Assembly: GCA_040384645.1 (NCBI GenBank)
Contig: JAZKIX010000108.1
Coordinates: 1 to 50,217 of the forward strand
Length of the DNA: 50,217 bases
Direction: 5' to 3'
From: JAZKIX01 sp040384645
GTDB taxonomy: Bacteria; Pseudomonadota; Gammaproteobacteria; Burkholderiales; Burkholderiaceae_D
Shown here: in pieces, positions 16,126 to 24,438 of the stretch
How the letters are laid out: each line of letters starts with the position of its first letter
Numbering within the stretch: position 1 is the stretch's first letter
Translations under genes and position numbers: made by a program
The notes under the pieces: generated by a model
Told to the model about the DNA's origin: nothing
The model's database searches: none
The model's input: only the letters and a program-made list of their open reading frames with translations

Positions 16126-16324
16126 AGTCGCAACGAAGAAAAATTTATTTTGCCCACGCACAACAGGCTGCGAACTGAATGTGGGCATGGTCGGAAAATG
16201 GGCCGAAATTGGTCAAGGCGCGGACAACGCAGTGCGGCGAGGTTCGCATTGGTTGACGCACAAGATTCTGGGTGGGAACCTGGTACGCGTCAGTCATTCC
16301 ATGTTGAAACAGCCGTTGATTTGA

Positions 16325-17785
16325 TCAAGCCCCGATGAGTTTGATATTAAAATCGACACCGACTTCATTCCACCATTCCTGCTCTTTTTGCATCCAATAA
16401 CTCAAGGTTGGATGCTCTGTCACCCAGCGTCGGGTGATGTCGAGTTCAATCTTGTTTTTCATACGCAAACGCAAATCATCAAAATCAATTTCCAAGCGTG
16501 AATGCATGAACATGACGGCAAGCCGCAGCGATAACACCGCCTTGGCGAAATCCGCATCCAACAGCAAATCGCCGAGTTTGCGTAAATTGCCGCGCTGGCT
16601 CAGGATTAGCTTGCTCATGCTGCGTTGCTCACGGGTAGTAAAACCAGGCAAATCAGCATTTTCAATCATATAAGCACCGTGCTTGTGATAGTCAGTCTGC
16701 GACAAGACCATGCCTACTTCGTGCAGCAAAGCGCTCCAGTACAGATGGCGGGCGTGGCCATCGCTGCTGGGTTTAAGTTGTGCATACATGGCAGCAGCGG
16801 CATCGGCGACCCGTTCGGCACGTGATCGATCGGCATGAAAGCGTGTTAAAAATTCATTGGCGGACTGCTCTCGGCGGTCGCGTTGCGTGGCGCGCAAGTG
16901 CAAATCCCACATCACGCCCATGCGCAAACCGGCATCAATCGGTGCTATCGACTCGATACCCAATTCCTTGGTCAAACCGATCAGAATCGCCAAACCGCCG
17001 ACGATAGTAGAAACTCGGTCAGGCCGCAGGCCAGCCAGATCGATCTTGCTGACATGGCCGATTTCAATGAAACGTCGTTTAAGCGCGTCCAGGCTTTTAC
17101 TCGACAAATCGCCCGCGCCGATGCCATTACGCGCGATTACGTCGGCAATAGCACGGATGGTGCCCGACGAGCCATAAGCAAACTTCCAATGACTCGGGGA
17201 ATATGGCGGCGCGGCATCTTCAAAATGACTACGCGCAGATAAAATCGCAGCTTCGAAAGAAGCATCATCGATCCGCCCATCGGGGAAAAAAGAAACGCTT
17301 TGTTTGACCGTACCGATGGAAAAGGATTCAACCCGCTCTATTTCCTGACCTCGTCCTAAAATAAGTTCGGTCGAGCCGCCGCCGATATCCATTACCAAAC
17401 GGCGTTCGCCCGGCGCAGCGAGTGAACTGGCAACACCCATATAAATTAAGCGCCCTTCTTCTTCGCCCGATATGATTTCTATCGGATAGCCGACCGCCTG
17501 CTCGGCCAACGGCAAAAAAGCCGCCGCATTGCGCGCAATTCGCATGGTATTGGTCGCCACTACCCGCACCGCTTCCAGTTCATAACTCTTGATGATTTGC
17601 TTGAAGCCTCTGAGCGATTCCAACGCAGCCTGCATCGCAGCGTCGGTCAGATTGCCATCGCTATCGAGGCCGGCAGCCAGTCTAATCTGGTCACGTGCAC
17701 TCTTAACGACACGAATCGCATCGCCGTCATGCGATCCGATATGCAGGCGAAAACTGTTGGAACCTAAATCTACCGCAGCGTACAT
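16325..17785 (-). CDS. ppx: Exopolyphosphatase Ppx (Ppx/GppA family)
   Basis: The enzyme removes terminal phosphate from polyphosphate, or pppGpp in the GppA branch. The 486-residue protein starts MYAAVDLGSNSFRLHIG (phosphate-1 loop of the ASKHA fold), has NTMRIARNAAAFL, the catalytic-glutamate region EIISGEEEGRLIY, MDIGGGSTELILG, and a C-terminal HD-like helical domain (LYWSALLHEVGMVLSQTDYHKHG). This matches full-length Ppx. It converges on pstS. The usual neighbours ppk and phoB/phoR are not seen here. Together with pstS and the Pho-type promoters it fits a phosphate-homeostasis block. Confidence 0.9.
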   Translation of the reverse strand: MYAAVDLGSNSFRLHIGSHDGDAIRVVKSARDQIRLAAGLDSDGNLTDAAMQAALESLRGFKQIIKSYELEAVRVVATNTMRIARNAAAFLPLAEQAVGYPIEIISGEEEGRLIYMGVASSLAAPGERRLVMDIGGGSTELILGRGQEIERVESFSIGTVKQSVSFFPDGRIDDASFEAAILSARSHFEDAAPPYSPSHWKFAYGSSGTIRAIADVIARNGIGAGDLSSKSLDALKRRFIEIGHVSKIDLAGLRPDRVSTIVGGLAILIGLTKELGIESIAPIDAGLRMGVMWDLHLRATQRDRREQSANEFLTRFHADRSRAERVADAAAAMYAQLKPSSDGHARHLYWSALLHEVGMVLSQTDYHKHGAYMIENADLPGFTTREQRSMSKLILSQRGNLRKLGDLLLDADFAKAVLSLRLAVMFMHSRLEIDFDDLRLRMKNKIELDITRRWVTEHPTLSYWMQKEQEWWNEVGVDFNIKLIGA

Positions 17786-18477
17786 ATTTTTATTCCGTCT
17801 AAAGTATCAATTTTGTGCGAAGCAACAAACCAATTGCGCATGCAGTATATGCGCCAGCGTAGCGTTCAGGGAATGGTTAAAAGCAGTGCCTACCATTGCC
17901 GCCATGATAAACGAGCGAGTCAACAATCACGTCATGAAATACGATTGATTGGGGCAATCGCCGCAATAAAATCAACGGCTGGCCCAGTGTAGTCACTCCT
18001 TGCAACGACTTGCAAATTCGCTGGGTACCAATGGGCGGAGACATTCGACACAAGCATCAACGTGACTTACCAGTGAAATAGAAATACGTATTTGTAGCGG
18101 GAGCAGAAATGCAATCGGGCAGCGCGATGCCGCAACGCAACACCCATACCGGTTCGCACATGCATGACCTTGTCATGGCCGACATATTAAAAACGTCGCA
18201 AAACATGCTTAAAATTACATAGACGATCACACTATATTTGGCTTTGCTTCACTCAATTGCCTTATTTGCGTGCAGAATATACTTTACACATTTCAATGAT
18301 TTCGCCCTACAGGCGCAAGCATCCGGCTTCGGGAAAGTAAAACGGCGAAGTCATTCGAATAGTGAAGATGAGCGATGCCCGGTCGGATAGTGCACAGAAG
18401 GGTCAAGACGGCGTCAGGCATCCTTTACTTACAGCATTGACTTTGGCTTCAGGACTTCATCAAGCGGCCATTTCGAT
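17786..18477. other. 692-bp intergenic region between divergent ppx and a diguanylate cyclase gene
   Basis: I find no convincing long gene, terminator or copy of the dispersed repeat here. A 37-codon frame at 18109-18222 is the only candidate coding element. The part from 18290 to 18470 has purine-rich GAAG and GCATC words but no structure I can name. Such a long leader may hold promoters for both flanking genes or an unrecognised small RNA. Confidence 0.4.
18109..18222 (+). CDS. Possible small protein (37 aa)
   Basis: ATG at 18109 is preceded by GGGAG seven bases upstream, and the frame runs MQSGSAMPQRNTHTGSHMHD onward to TAG at 18220-18222. The composition is rich in Met and His and resembles no family I know. 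A chance frame is quite possible. Confidence 0.2.
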   Translation: MQSGSAMPQRNTHTGSHMHDLVMADILKTSQNMLKIT

Positions 18478-21400
18478 GTGATCAATGCGGGCATACAATT
18501 GACGAACCCGATAAGTACAGCTGATCGTTTTGCAGCCAGATTCCTGCTGATTCTATTGCCATTTTTTGCGCTAGTTTTGCTGGCCGCACTGTGGTCTGCG
18601 GCACTCTACCAGCTGTCGCAAGAGCGAAACGCCGGCATCAAAGAAACTTTAGCTAAAAGCCAATTCCTGACTCGTACCTTTGCCGAACACAGCATCCACA
18701 TGCTGCATCAGGTCGATCATGCGTCCCAATTATTCAAACTGACGTCGGAGGCGCTCGACAATCAACTGAGCTTGCGCGACTTCACCCGCAAGGACGGCGT
18801 ACTCAACCATGTCTTGCCACCGGAACTGAATATGGTGATCTCGGTCATCGATCGCCACGGTACGGTCATTGACAGTACCCAGCCGTTTAAACCCGTCAAT
18901 TTTTCGACCCAGGAGTTTTTTAAAGTGCTGGCGGCGCGCACCACCGATAGCTTGTTCGTAAACACACTGGTAACCGATCCTGAATTGCATCGTTGGGTAA
19001 TCCAGCTTTCGCGGCGCTTCAATGCGCGCGACGGCAGTTTTGCCGGCATTGTCTTATTCAGTATCGAGCCGACCTATTTCATCGAGGATTTCGACACCGC
19101 AGAACTGGGTGCCAATGGCGCCGTCAGCTTCTTTAGCCCCGAAGAAAAATTGAGTATCACACGGGTTAGCGACCAAATCGTGTTTAGTTCGCTGACCGAT
19201 TTTTTGCCCTTGCCTNNNNNNNNNNAGCGATGGATCAAGTTCGACTGCAATACCCGTTCGACCAGATTCCGCGAATTTTCAGCTCTCGCGCCTTGGTTGA
19301 GTATTCGCTGATGACGGTGGTGGGCATCACTGAACAAGAAGCCCTGGGTAAATATTATGACCATCGGCGCATATATTTTTGGTCTTGCACGATTGCGTCC
19401 TTATTGATCCTGGGCGTAGCGGTCATGTTGACGCGACAAAGTTATCGCTTGCGCAAAAGCGTGTTGGTTGCCAGGGAAGCGCAAGCCACGTTGAGGGCGG
19501 CGGCGGATGGTAGTCTCGATAGCTTTTTCATCCTCAAAAGCTGCCGCAATGCACAACGCAACATTGAAGATTTTGTGTTTGCCGACATCAATCAACGGGG
19601 CGCCAAACACCTCGGCTTGCCACGAGAAAAAATCATCGGCCAGCGTTTGTGCGAGTTGCGTCCACTCAATCGCAGCGCCGGTTTTTTCGATAAATACGTC
19701 AAGGTGGCCGAAACCGGCACGCCACTGGAAGAAGAATTTGAAATCCCCGGCATCAATGGCGAAGCGCAATGGTTGCATCATCAAATCGTTGCCATCCCCG
19801 ATGGCGTTGCGATCACCACCCGTGATATCAGTGCCCGCAAAAAAGCCGAATTGGAAACCCGCAGCAACCGGATATTTTTGCAATCGATGATTGACTATTT
19901 GCCGGTACTGATTTCTGTCAAGAGCGTGCGTCCTGAAAACTTCGGCCAAATGATCGTGTGGAATAAAGCCGCCGAAGTCATTACCGGCTATCCGGCCGAT
20001 CAAGTGATTGGCAAGAAATGTGGCGACATCTTCCCGCCCGACGTTGTGGCGCGGCATAAGGAACAAGACCAAAAGATGTTGAGTAACCCGATGGTGATCA
20101 ATCTGGACGACGAACCCTTCCGCCGGCCGGATGGCGCGGTGCATTTCCTGCACACCATCTCGGTACCGTTGTTTGACGACAAGGACCATACGGAATATAT
20201 CCTCAGTATTTCCGACGATGTCACGGGGCGGCGTCAGCAAGAACTGGAGCTACACAAAAACCAGGCCGAACTGGCCGCGGCCAATGACGCTTCGCCGCTC
20301 GGCCTGTTCCGTACCGACGCCAAAGGCAATATCACCTATGTCAATCGCACCTTTGAAGAAATCACCGGGCTGTCGCTGCACCAAGTCGGGAGCGAAGGCT
20401 GGCTGAAAGCCATCCACCCCGAGGATCACCAGAAATTGCAAGACGCACGGAATTTATTGCGTCGCAGCCGGCAACCGTATCAAGACGTATTCCGGCTGAC
20501 CCGCCATGGCAATAAACTGGTCTGGGCGTCGATCAAAATCGCCCCGATCCTGATCGGCGCCGAGATCGAAGGTTATGCCGGTAGCGTTGACGATGTGACC
20601 GCCCGCCGCGAATCTGAAATGGCCTTGCGCGAGAGCGAGGCGCGGCTGCGCACCGTGGCCGACACCTTGCCGGCGATGGTGGCCTATATCGACGCCGACG
20701 AGCGCTACCGCTTCCATAACCTGGCTTACGAGCGCGACTATGGTATCGATATCCGGCAAGAGCGCGGCAAGACCGTGCGCGAAACTATTACGCCGGAACG
20801 TTATACCTTCCTCGAACCCTATATCCGGCGGGTCTTGAAGGGCGAAGCGCTCAGCTTCGAAGACGAGCAAATCAAGGAAGGCGTCTATTACTGTCGCGAA
20901 GTGCTGTACATCCCGCAGTTCGCCGAAAACAGCCAGCGCGTAGTCGGATTCCACGTCATGCGGCAAGATGTGACAACGCAAAGACTGGAGGAGCGTCGGC
21001 TGCTGCAATTGACGCAACTCGATCCCTTGACCGGGCTGGCCAACCGCGCCGGCTTCCAGCAAAAACTGAACGAGGCGATGAACCTGTCGCGCAATGCCCA
21101 TGTGCCGATGGCGCTGATGTACCTCGATATCGACCATTTCAAACCGGTCAACGACACCTACGGCCACGATGTCGGCGATGCCTTGCTCAAGGCGTTTTCG
21201 CAAAGGCTGGAACAGACCCTGCGCGCCAGCGACACCATCGCCCGCCTCGGCGGCGACGAGTTCACCATCATCATGGATAAAATCGGCAAGCTCGACGATG
21301 CCGCCGCCATCGCAGAAAAAGTGGTTGGCGTCATGCAAGCGCCGTTCGAATTGGACGGCATCGTGGTCTCGGTATCGGTCAGCATCGGCATGGCGTTTTA

Positions 21401-21512
21401 CCAAGGCCGCGAAATCAGCGCCGATGCCTTGATCAAACAAGCCGATGTCATGCTGTATCAAGCCAAACAGGCCGGGCGCAATACCTATCGGGTGGCAGAA
21501 TTCGAGGCGTGA
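18478..21512 (+). CDS. Membrane diguanylate cyclase with sensor and four PAS domains (gap inside)
   Basis: I read 18478-19215 and 19226-21512 as one gene split by ten N that shift the frame. Order: transmembrane segment ~20-42 (FLLILLPFFALVLLAALWSA), a periplasmic Cache-like sensor, a second membrane segment (SCTIASLLILGVAVML), four PAS domains (starting near SFFILKSCRN, MIDYLPVLISV, DASPLGLFRTD and VADTLPAMVAY), then GGDEF. The motif RLGGDEFTII is intact and RASD five residues before it is a product-inhibition I-site, so it probably makes c-di-GMP under feedback control. The start is GTG at 18478. True gap length must leave remainder 2 when divided by 3. Confidence 0.87.
19216..19225. other. 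Assembly gap (10 N) inside diguanylate cyclase gene
   Basis: Both flanks are native. The Cache domain continues in another frame after the gap (PFDQIPRIFSSRALVEYSLM), so the N count is arbitrary. Confidence 0.8.
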
Positions 21513-21591
21513 AGTTGGCCTTGAAGTTGACTTTTAAGTTCTGCCCAATTTCACAGCGCCATTTCACCCCAAAAAGCATTTTTTAGGTTCG

Positions 21592-21667
21592 AATATACTA
21601 GGCCGAGTATTTTAAGTCCGCCTTATTTTACCTGCGGGAGAAGGAATGTTTTGCACTATACTCCCGC
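21592..21667 (+). repeat. Dispersed ~80-bp intergenic repeat, copy 5
   Basis: It reads AATATACT-AGGCCG-AGTATTTTAAG, then ACCTGCGGGAG, and ends ACTATACTCCCGCA. Here TGCGGGAG and CTCCCGCA form a perfect 8-bp stem. It lies between the diguanylate cyclase and methyltransferase genes. Confidence 0.8.
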
Positions 21668-21693
21668 AAACATTCGATTCAGACAGACACTTT

Positions 21694-23027
21694 ATGAGCA
21701 CACCCAGCCCCATCATCCATTGGCAAGAAGCCGGTCAAGACCATAGCGCGCACTGGCGCTCCGAAAGCGGCGCAGCGCCACCAAAACGCGTGGTAATCGC
21801 CGATGACCGCCTCAATGCCGACAGCGCTTACCGGCTGGCGTGCGAAGGCACTGCCCTGCTCTGGCGCGGCGACTTTCAAAATGCACGGCAATTGCTACAA
21901 GCACTGGCGCGCCGCGTCGATAGCACGCCAGTCAAAAAAGCCAAGCGCGCCAAAACCAAGACTGAAGAATCGATCACCATAACGTCGCCCTCGCACGCCT
22001 TCAACCTGCACCGGCAGGCACAATCGCAACGGGCGCGCACGCTGGCCATGTTGCTCATTCCGTTCGATGCCGACTACAGCATCCCGCTGCGCCGCGCACC
22101 GGACGTCAAACTGGCTTGCAATGAAGCCTACGGCAAAGGCACTGAGCCTTTCGTTGCGTCGCTACGTGAATTACTGGGCGTGGTGGGTGCGCACGAATGG
22201 CGCAAGAATGGGGTCGAGATCGCCGCCTTGGGTCAGAAGATTCATCCGCACTACGGCGTGTTTTCGCCGATCCGTGGCGAATATCTGGGCCTGATTGCCG
22301 AGGCGCCACTGCCGTCGCAAGAACTGGCTTTCGATATCGGCACCGGCACCGGTGTGATTGCCGCCCTGCTGGCAAAACGCGGCGTGGCACGCATTGTCGC
22401 CACCGACCAAGACCCACGGGCGCTGGCTTGCGCCCGGGAAAATCTGCACCGACTGGATTTGCAAGCGCAGGTAAACATCCAGGCCACCGACTTATTCCCC
22501 GAAGGACGTGCGCCTTTAATCGTCTGCAATCCGCCGTGGCTACCGGCGCGCGCCAACTCCCCCATCGAGCACGCCATCTACGACCGCGAAGAGGCCGCCT
22601 GCGCGCGCGAGGACCAGCCACAGCGCCGGCGCGTCGTCTCCGAACGGCGACAGCGCCGACGTCACGAGCACGGGCAGGGGCTTCCACGCCGGGCCGGCGG
22701 TCGTCGTCAACGCCTGATCGGTCGATCCGCGACGCGCNNNNNNNNNNCTACGATCCTGACAGCCGCATGTTGCGCGGCTTTCTGGCCGGTCTGGCAGCGC
22801 ATTTGACACCCAAGGGCGAAGGCTGGCTGATTTTGTCCGATTTGGCCGAACACTTGGGATTGCGCTCACGCGCCGAATTGCTGGCTTGGATCGAAGCGGC
22901 TGGTTTGAAAGTGATTGGACGGCTGAATGTCAAGCCGCATCATCCAAAGGCCAGCGATGCCAGCGATACGCTGCATGCGGCGCGGGCGGCTGAGGTGACA
23001 TCGTTGTGGCGTTTGGCGGTCAAGTAA
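21694..23027 (+). CDS. Class I SAM-dependent methyltransferase, split by a chimeric insertion
   Basis: Residues from ~190 form a Rossmann methyltransferase: FDIGTGTGVIAALLAKRGV (SAM site), VATDQDPRALACARENL and the catalytic IVCNPPW motif of N-methyltransferases such as PrmC and RlmG-type enzymes. The N-terminal half is less familiar and Lys/Ala-rich around 90. After HAIYD the frame enters a GC-rich foreign segment plus ten N (22584-22747), and the native protein resumes as YDPDSRMLRGFLAGLAAHL. Removing 22584-22753, which includes a repeated CTACGA, leaves 1164 bases, exactly 388 codons. So the genome probably has an intact 387-residue gene. The substrate is unknown. Confidence 0.8.
22584..22747. 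other. Foreign GC-rich segment plus gap (probable chimeric contig end)
   Basis: About 154 bases of roughly three-quarters GC precede ten N. On the minus strand they encode WKPLPVLVTSALSPFGDDAP and LWLVLARAGGLFAVV, a style I associate with actinobacterial polytopic membrane glycosyltransferases. The junction is a six-base word CTACGA shared with the native gene on the far side. This looks like contamination joined during assembly, not a transferred gene. Confidence 0.75.
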
Positions 23028-23040
23028 TAATCTTACGCAT

Positions 23041-23150
23041 ATCCCTAGACCGGCTGTAGCCTGGTTTATAGGGAGGGTGCTTCATGGGTTGGGCTTCGGC
23101 CCGACAAAGTCTTCTTCTACTGCATCGCCGCAAGTCGGGTTAAAACCGAC
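23041..23150. repeat. Cluster of REP-like palindromes
   Basis: Three small hairpins follow each other: ATCCCTA...TATAGGG (23041-23073), GGGTTGGGCTTCGGCCCGAC (around 23085-23104) and GTCGGGTTAAAACCGAC (around 23132-23148). The last two resemble the REP words with GTCGG stems common in proteobacteria. They lie between the convergent methyltransferase and RIO kinase genes. A short TTAAG tandem run follows at about 23175-23205. Confidence 0.6.
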
Positions 23151-23220
23151 CTACAGGCCTGGGTCTGCGTTTCAGCTAGCTAAGCTAAGTTAAGTTAAGT
23201 TAGCGTTCACGGAAAACGCC

Positions 23221-24066
23221 TTATTCCTCGTGCTGAAAGCGCCTGCGTTCTGCTTCTTCATCGCGCGCCAGTCGCATCTCGCGCAATACCGCGCCGACAT
23301 CGGCGGGCCGGCGATCCTGCGCCACACGGCCACTCAAAGGCGTGTCTGGCGTCAGGGCGCCGGCTTGATACAGCTTCCAGATTTCCTTGCCGTACTGGCT
23401 ATGCAATAACTTCGGGGCAAAGGTGCCGAAGAAGTTCGCCAGATTTTCCACATCGCGCTCCAGCATGACTTCCGCGCCGGAACTGCTGGCGGCGTCGATG
23501 GCTTGCGGCAGGTCGATGATGACCGGGCCAAATTCATCCACCAGAATGTTGTACTCAGATAAATCGCCATGGATCAAGCCGGCGCATAGCATCAAGACCA
23601 CTTGATGTATCAACACTGCGTGGTATTCCAACGCCAGTTTTTCAGTCAAAGCCACTTCAGCCAGGCGCGGCGCGGAATTGCCGGCGGCATCGGTGATCAG
23701 GTCCATCAACAACACGCCTTCGAAGCAAATGTATGGCTTCGGTACCCGCACGCCAGCAGCGGCCAAGCGGTACAGCGCATCGACTTCGGCGTTTTGCCAG
23801 ACTTCTTCCTGCATCTTGCGGCCGTAAGCGGTGCCTTTTTCCATGGCGCGCGCTTGCCGGCTGTTTTTGACTTTGCGGCCTTCCTGATACGAGACGGCCT
23901 GGCGAAAACTGCGCTGATTGGCTTCTTTGTAGACCTTGGCGCAACGGATTTCTTCGCCGCAGCGCACCACGTAGACGGTGGCTTCCTTGCCGCTCATCAA
24001 TTGGCGCATCACTTCGTCGATCAGTCCCTCGTCAACAAGCGGCTGGATTCTTTTTGGGGTTTTCAT
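23221..24066 (-). CDS. RIO1-family atypical serine protein kinase
   Basis: This 281-residue protein has the RIO kinase core: P-loop-like SGKEATVYVVRCG, catalytic lysine in RCAKVYKE, the long RIO1 insert FRQAVSYQEGRKVKNSRQAR, catalytic loop IHGDLSEYNILVDE and metal motif IIDLPQAID. All catalytic residues are present. Bacterial RIO proteins are little studied; in archaea and eukaryotes they act in small-subunit ribosome maturation. The C-terminal tail is charged and Arg/Glu-rich. It stands alone, between REP-like palindromes and a dispersed repeat. Confidence 0.87.
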   Translation of the reverse strand: MKTPKRIQPLVDEGLIDEVMRQLMSGKEATVYVVRCGEEIRCAKVYKEANQRSFRQAVSYQEGRKVKNSRQARAMEKGTAYGRKMQEEVWQNAEVDALYRLAAAGVRVPKPYICFEGVLLMDLITDAAGNSAPRLAEVALTEKLALEYHAVLIHQVVLMLCAGLIHGDLSEYNILVDEFGPVIIDLPQAIDAASSSGAEVMLERDVENLANFFGTFAPKLLHSQYGKEIWKLYQAGALTPDTPLSGRVAQDRRPADVGAVLREMRLARDEEAERRRFQHEE

Positions 24067-24246
24067 AATTTACAACGCGAAAAATGTGAAATAGCGCGGG
24101 CAGCATGCATGCTGTACAAATCTGGAGCCCAGATAGTATCAAGATGTGCTGCATTGCGGCAGATGATTCTTAATAGGTCAATAAGAAAATGGACGCTGCG
24201 ATGCAAAGAAGGGCGATGAACTGCCTGGAACAAGGCTTTAAACAAG

Positions 24247-24326
24247 AAAATATACTGCCAGCAGTATTAAATTTGATGCTTAATATCCGTGCGGGATTGG
24301 CATGAATTTGGCATATACCCCCTATA
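24247..24326 (+). repeat. Dispersed ~80-bp intergenic repeat, copy 6
   Basis: It reads AAAATATACT-GCCAGC-AGTATTAAATTTG, then CCGTGCGGGATTGGCATG, then GGCATATACCCCCTATA. It lies in the 372-bp interval between the RIO kinase start and the clpB end. Nothing else is recognisable in that interval. Confidence 0.85.
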
Positions 24327-24438
24327 AATAACAAATATTACGGGTAAATTTGCTGCGAAAATTTCGCCTAGTCCACTGACGGACGAAACGAAGTTTCCGC
24401 AGCTTGATTAGCTACAGGCCATAACAACGGCCCCAACT

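Noticed and set aside
16088..16324. Short plus-strand frames after pstS
   Set aside because: No family resemblance or ribosome binding site; they overlap the pstS end in another frame.
22584..22737. Horizontal transfer of a high-GC gene into the methyltransferase gene
   Set aside because: The segment is tiny, ends at a gap, and its removal together with a six-base duplicate restores a perfect frame, so contamination or chimerism is simpler.
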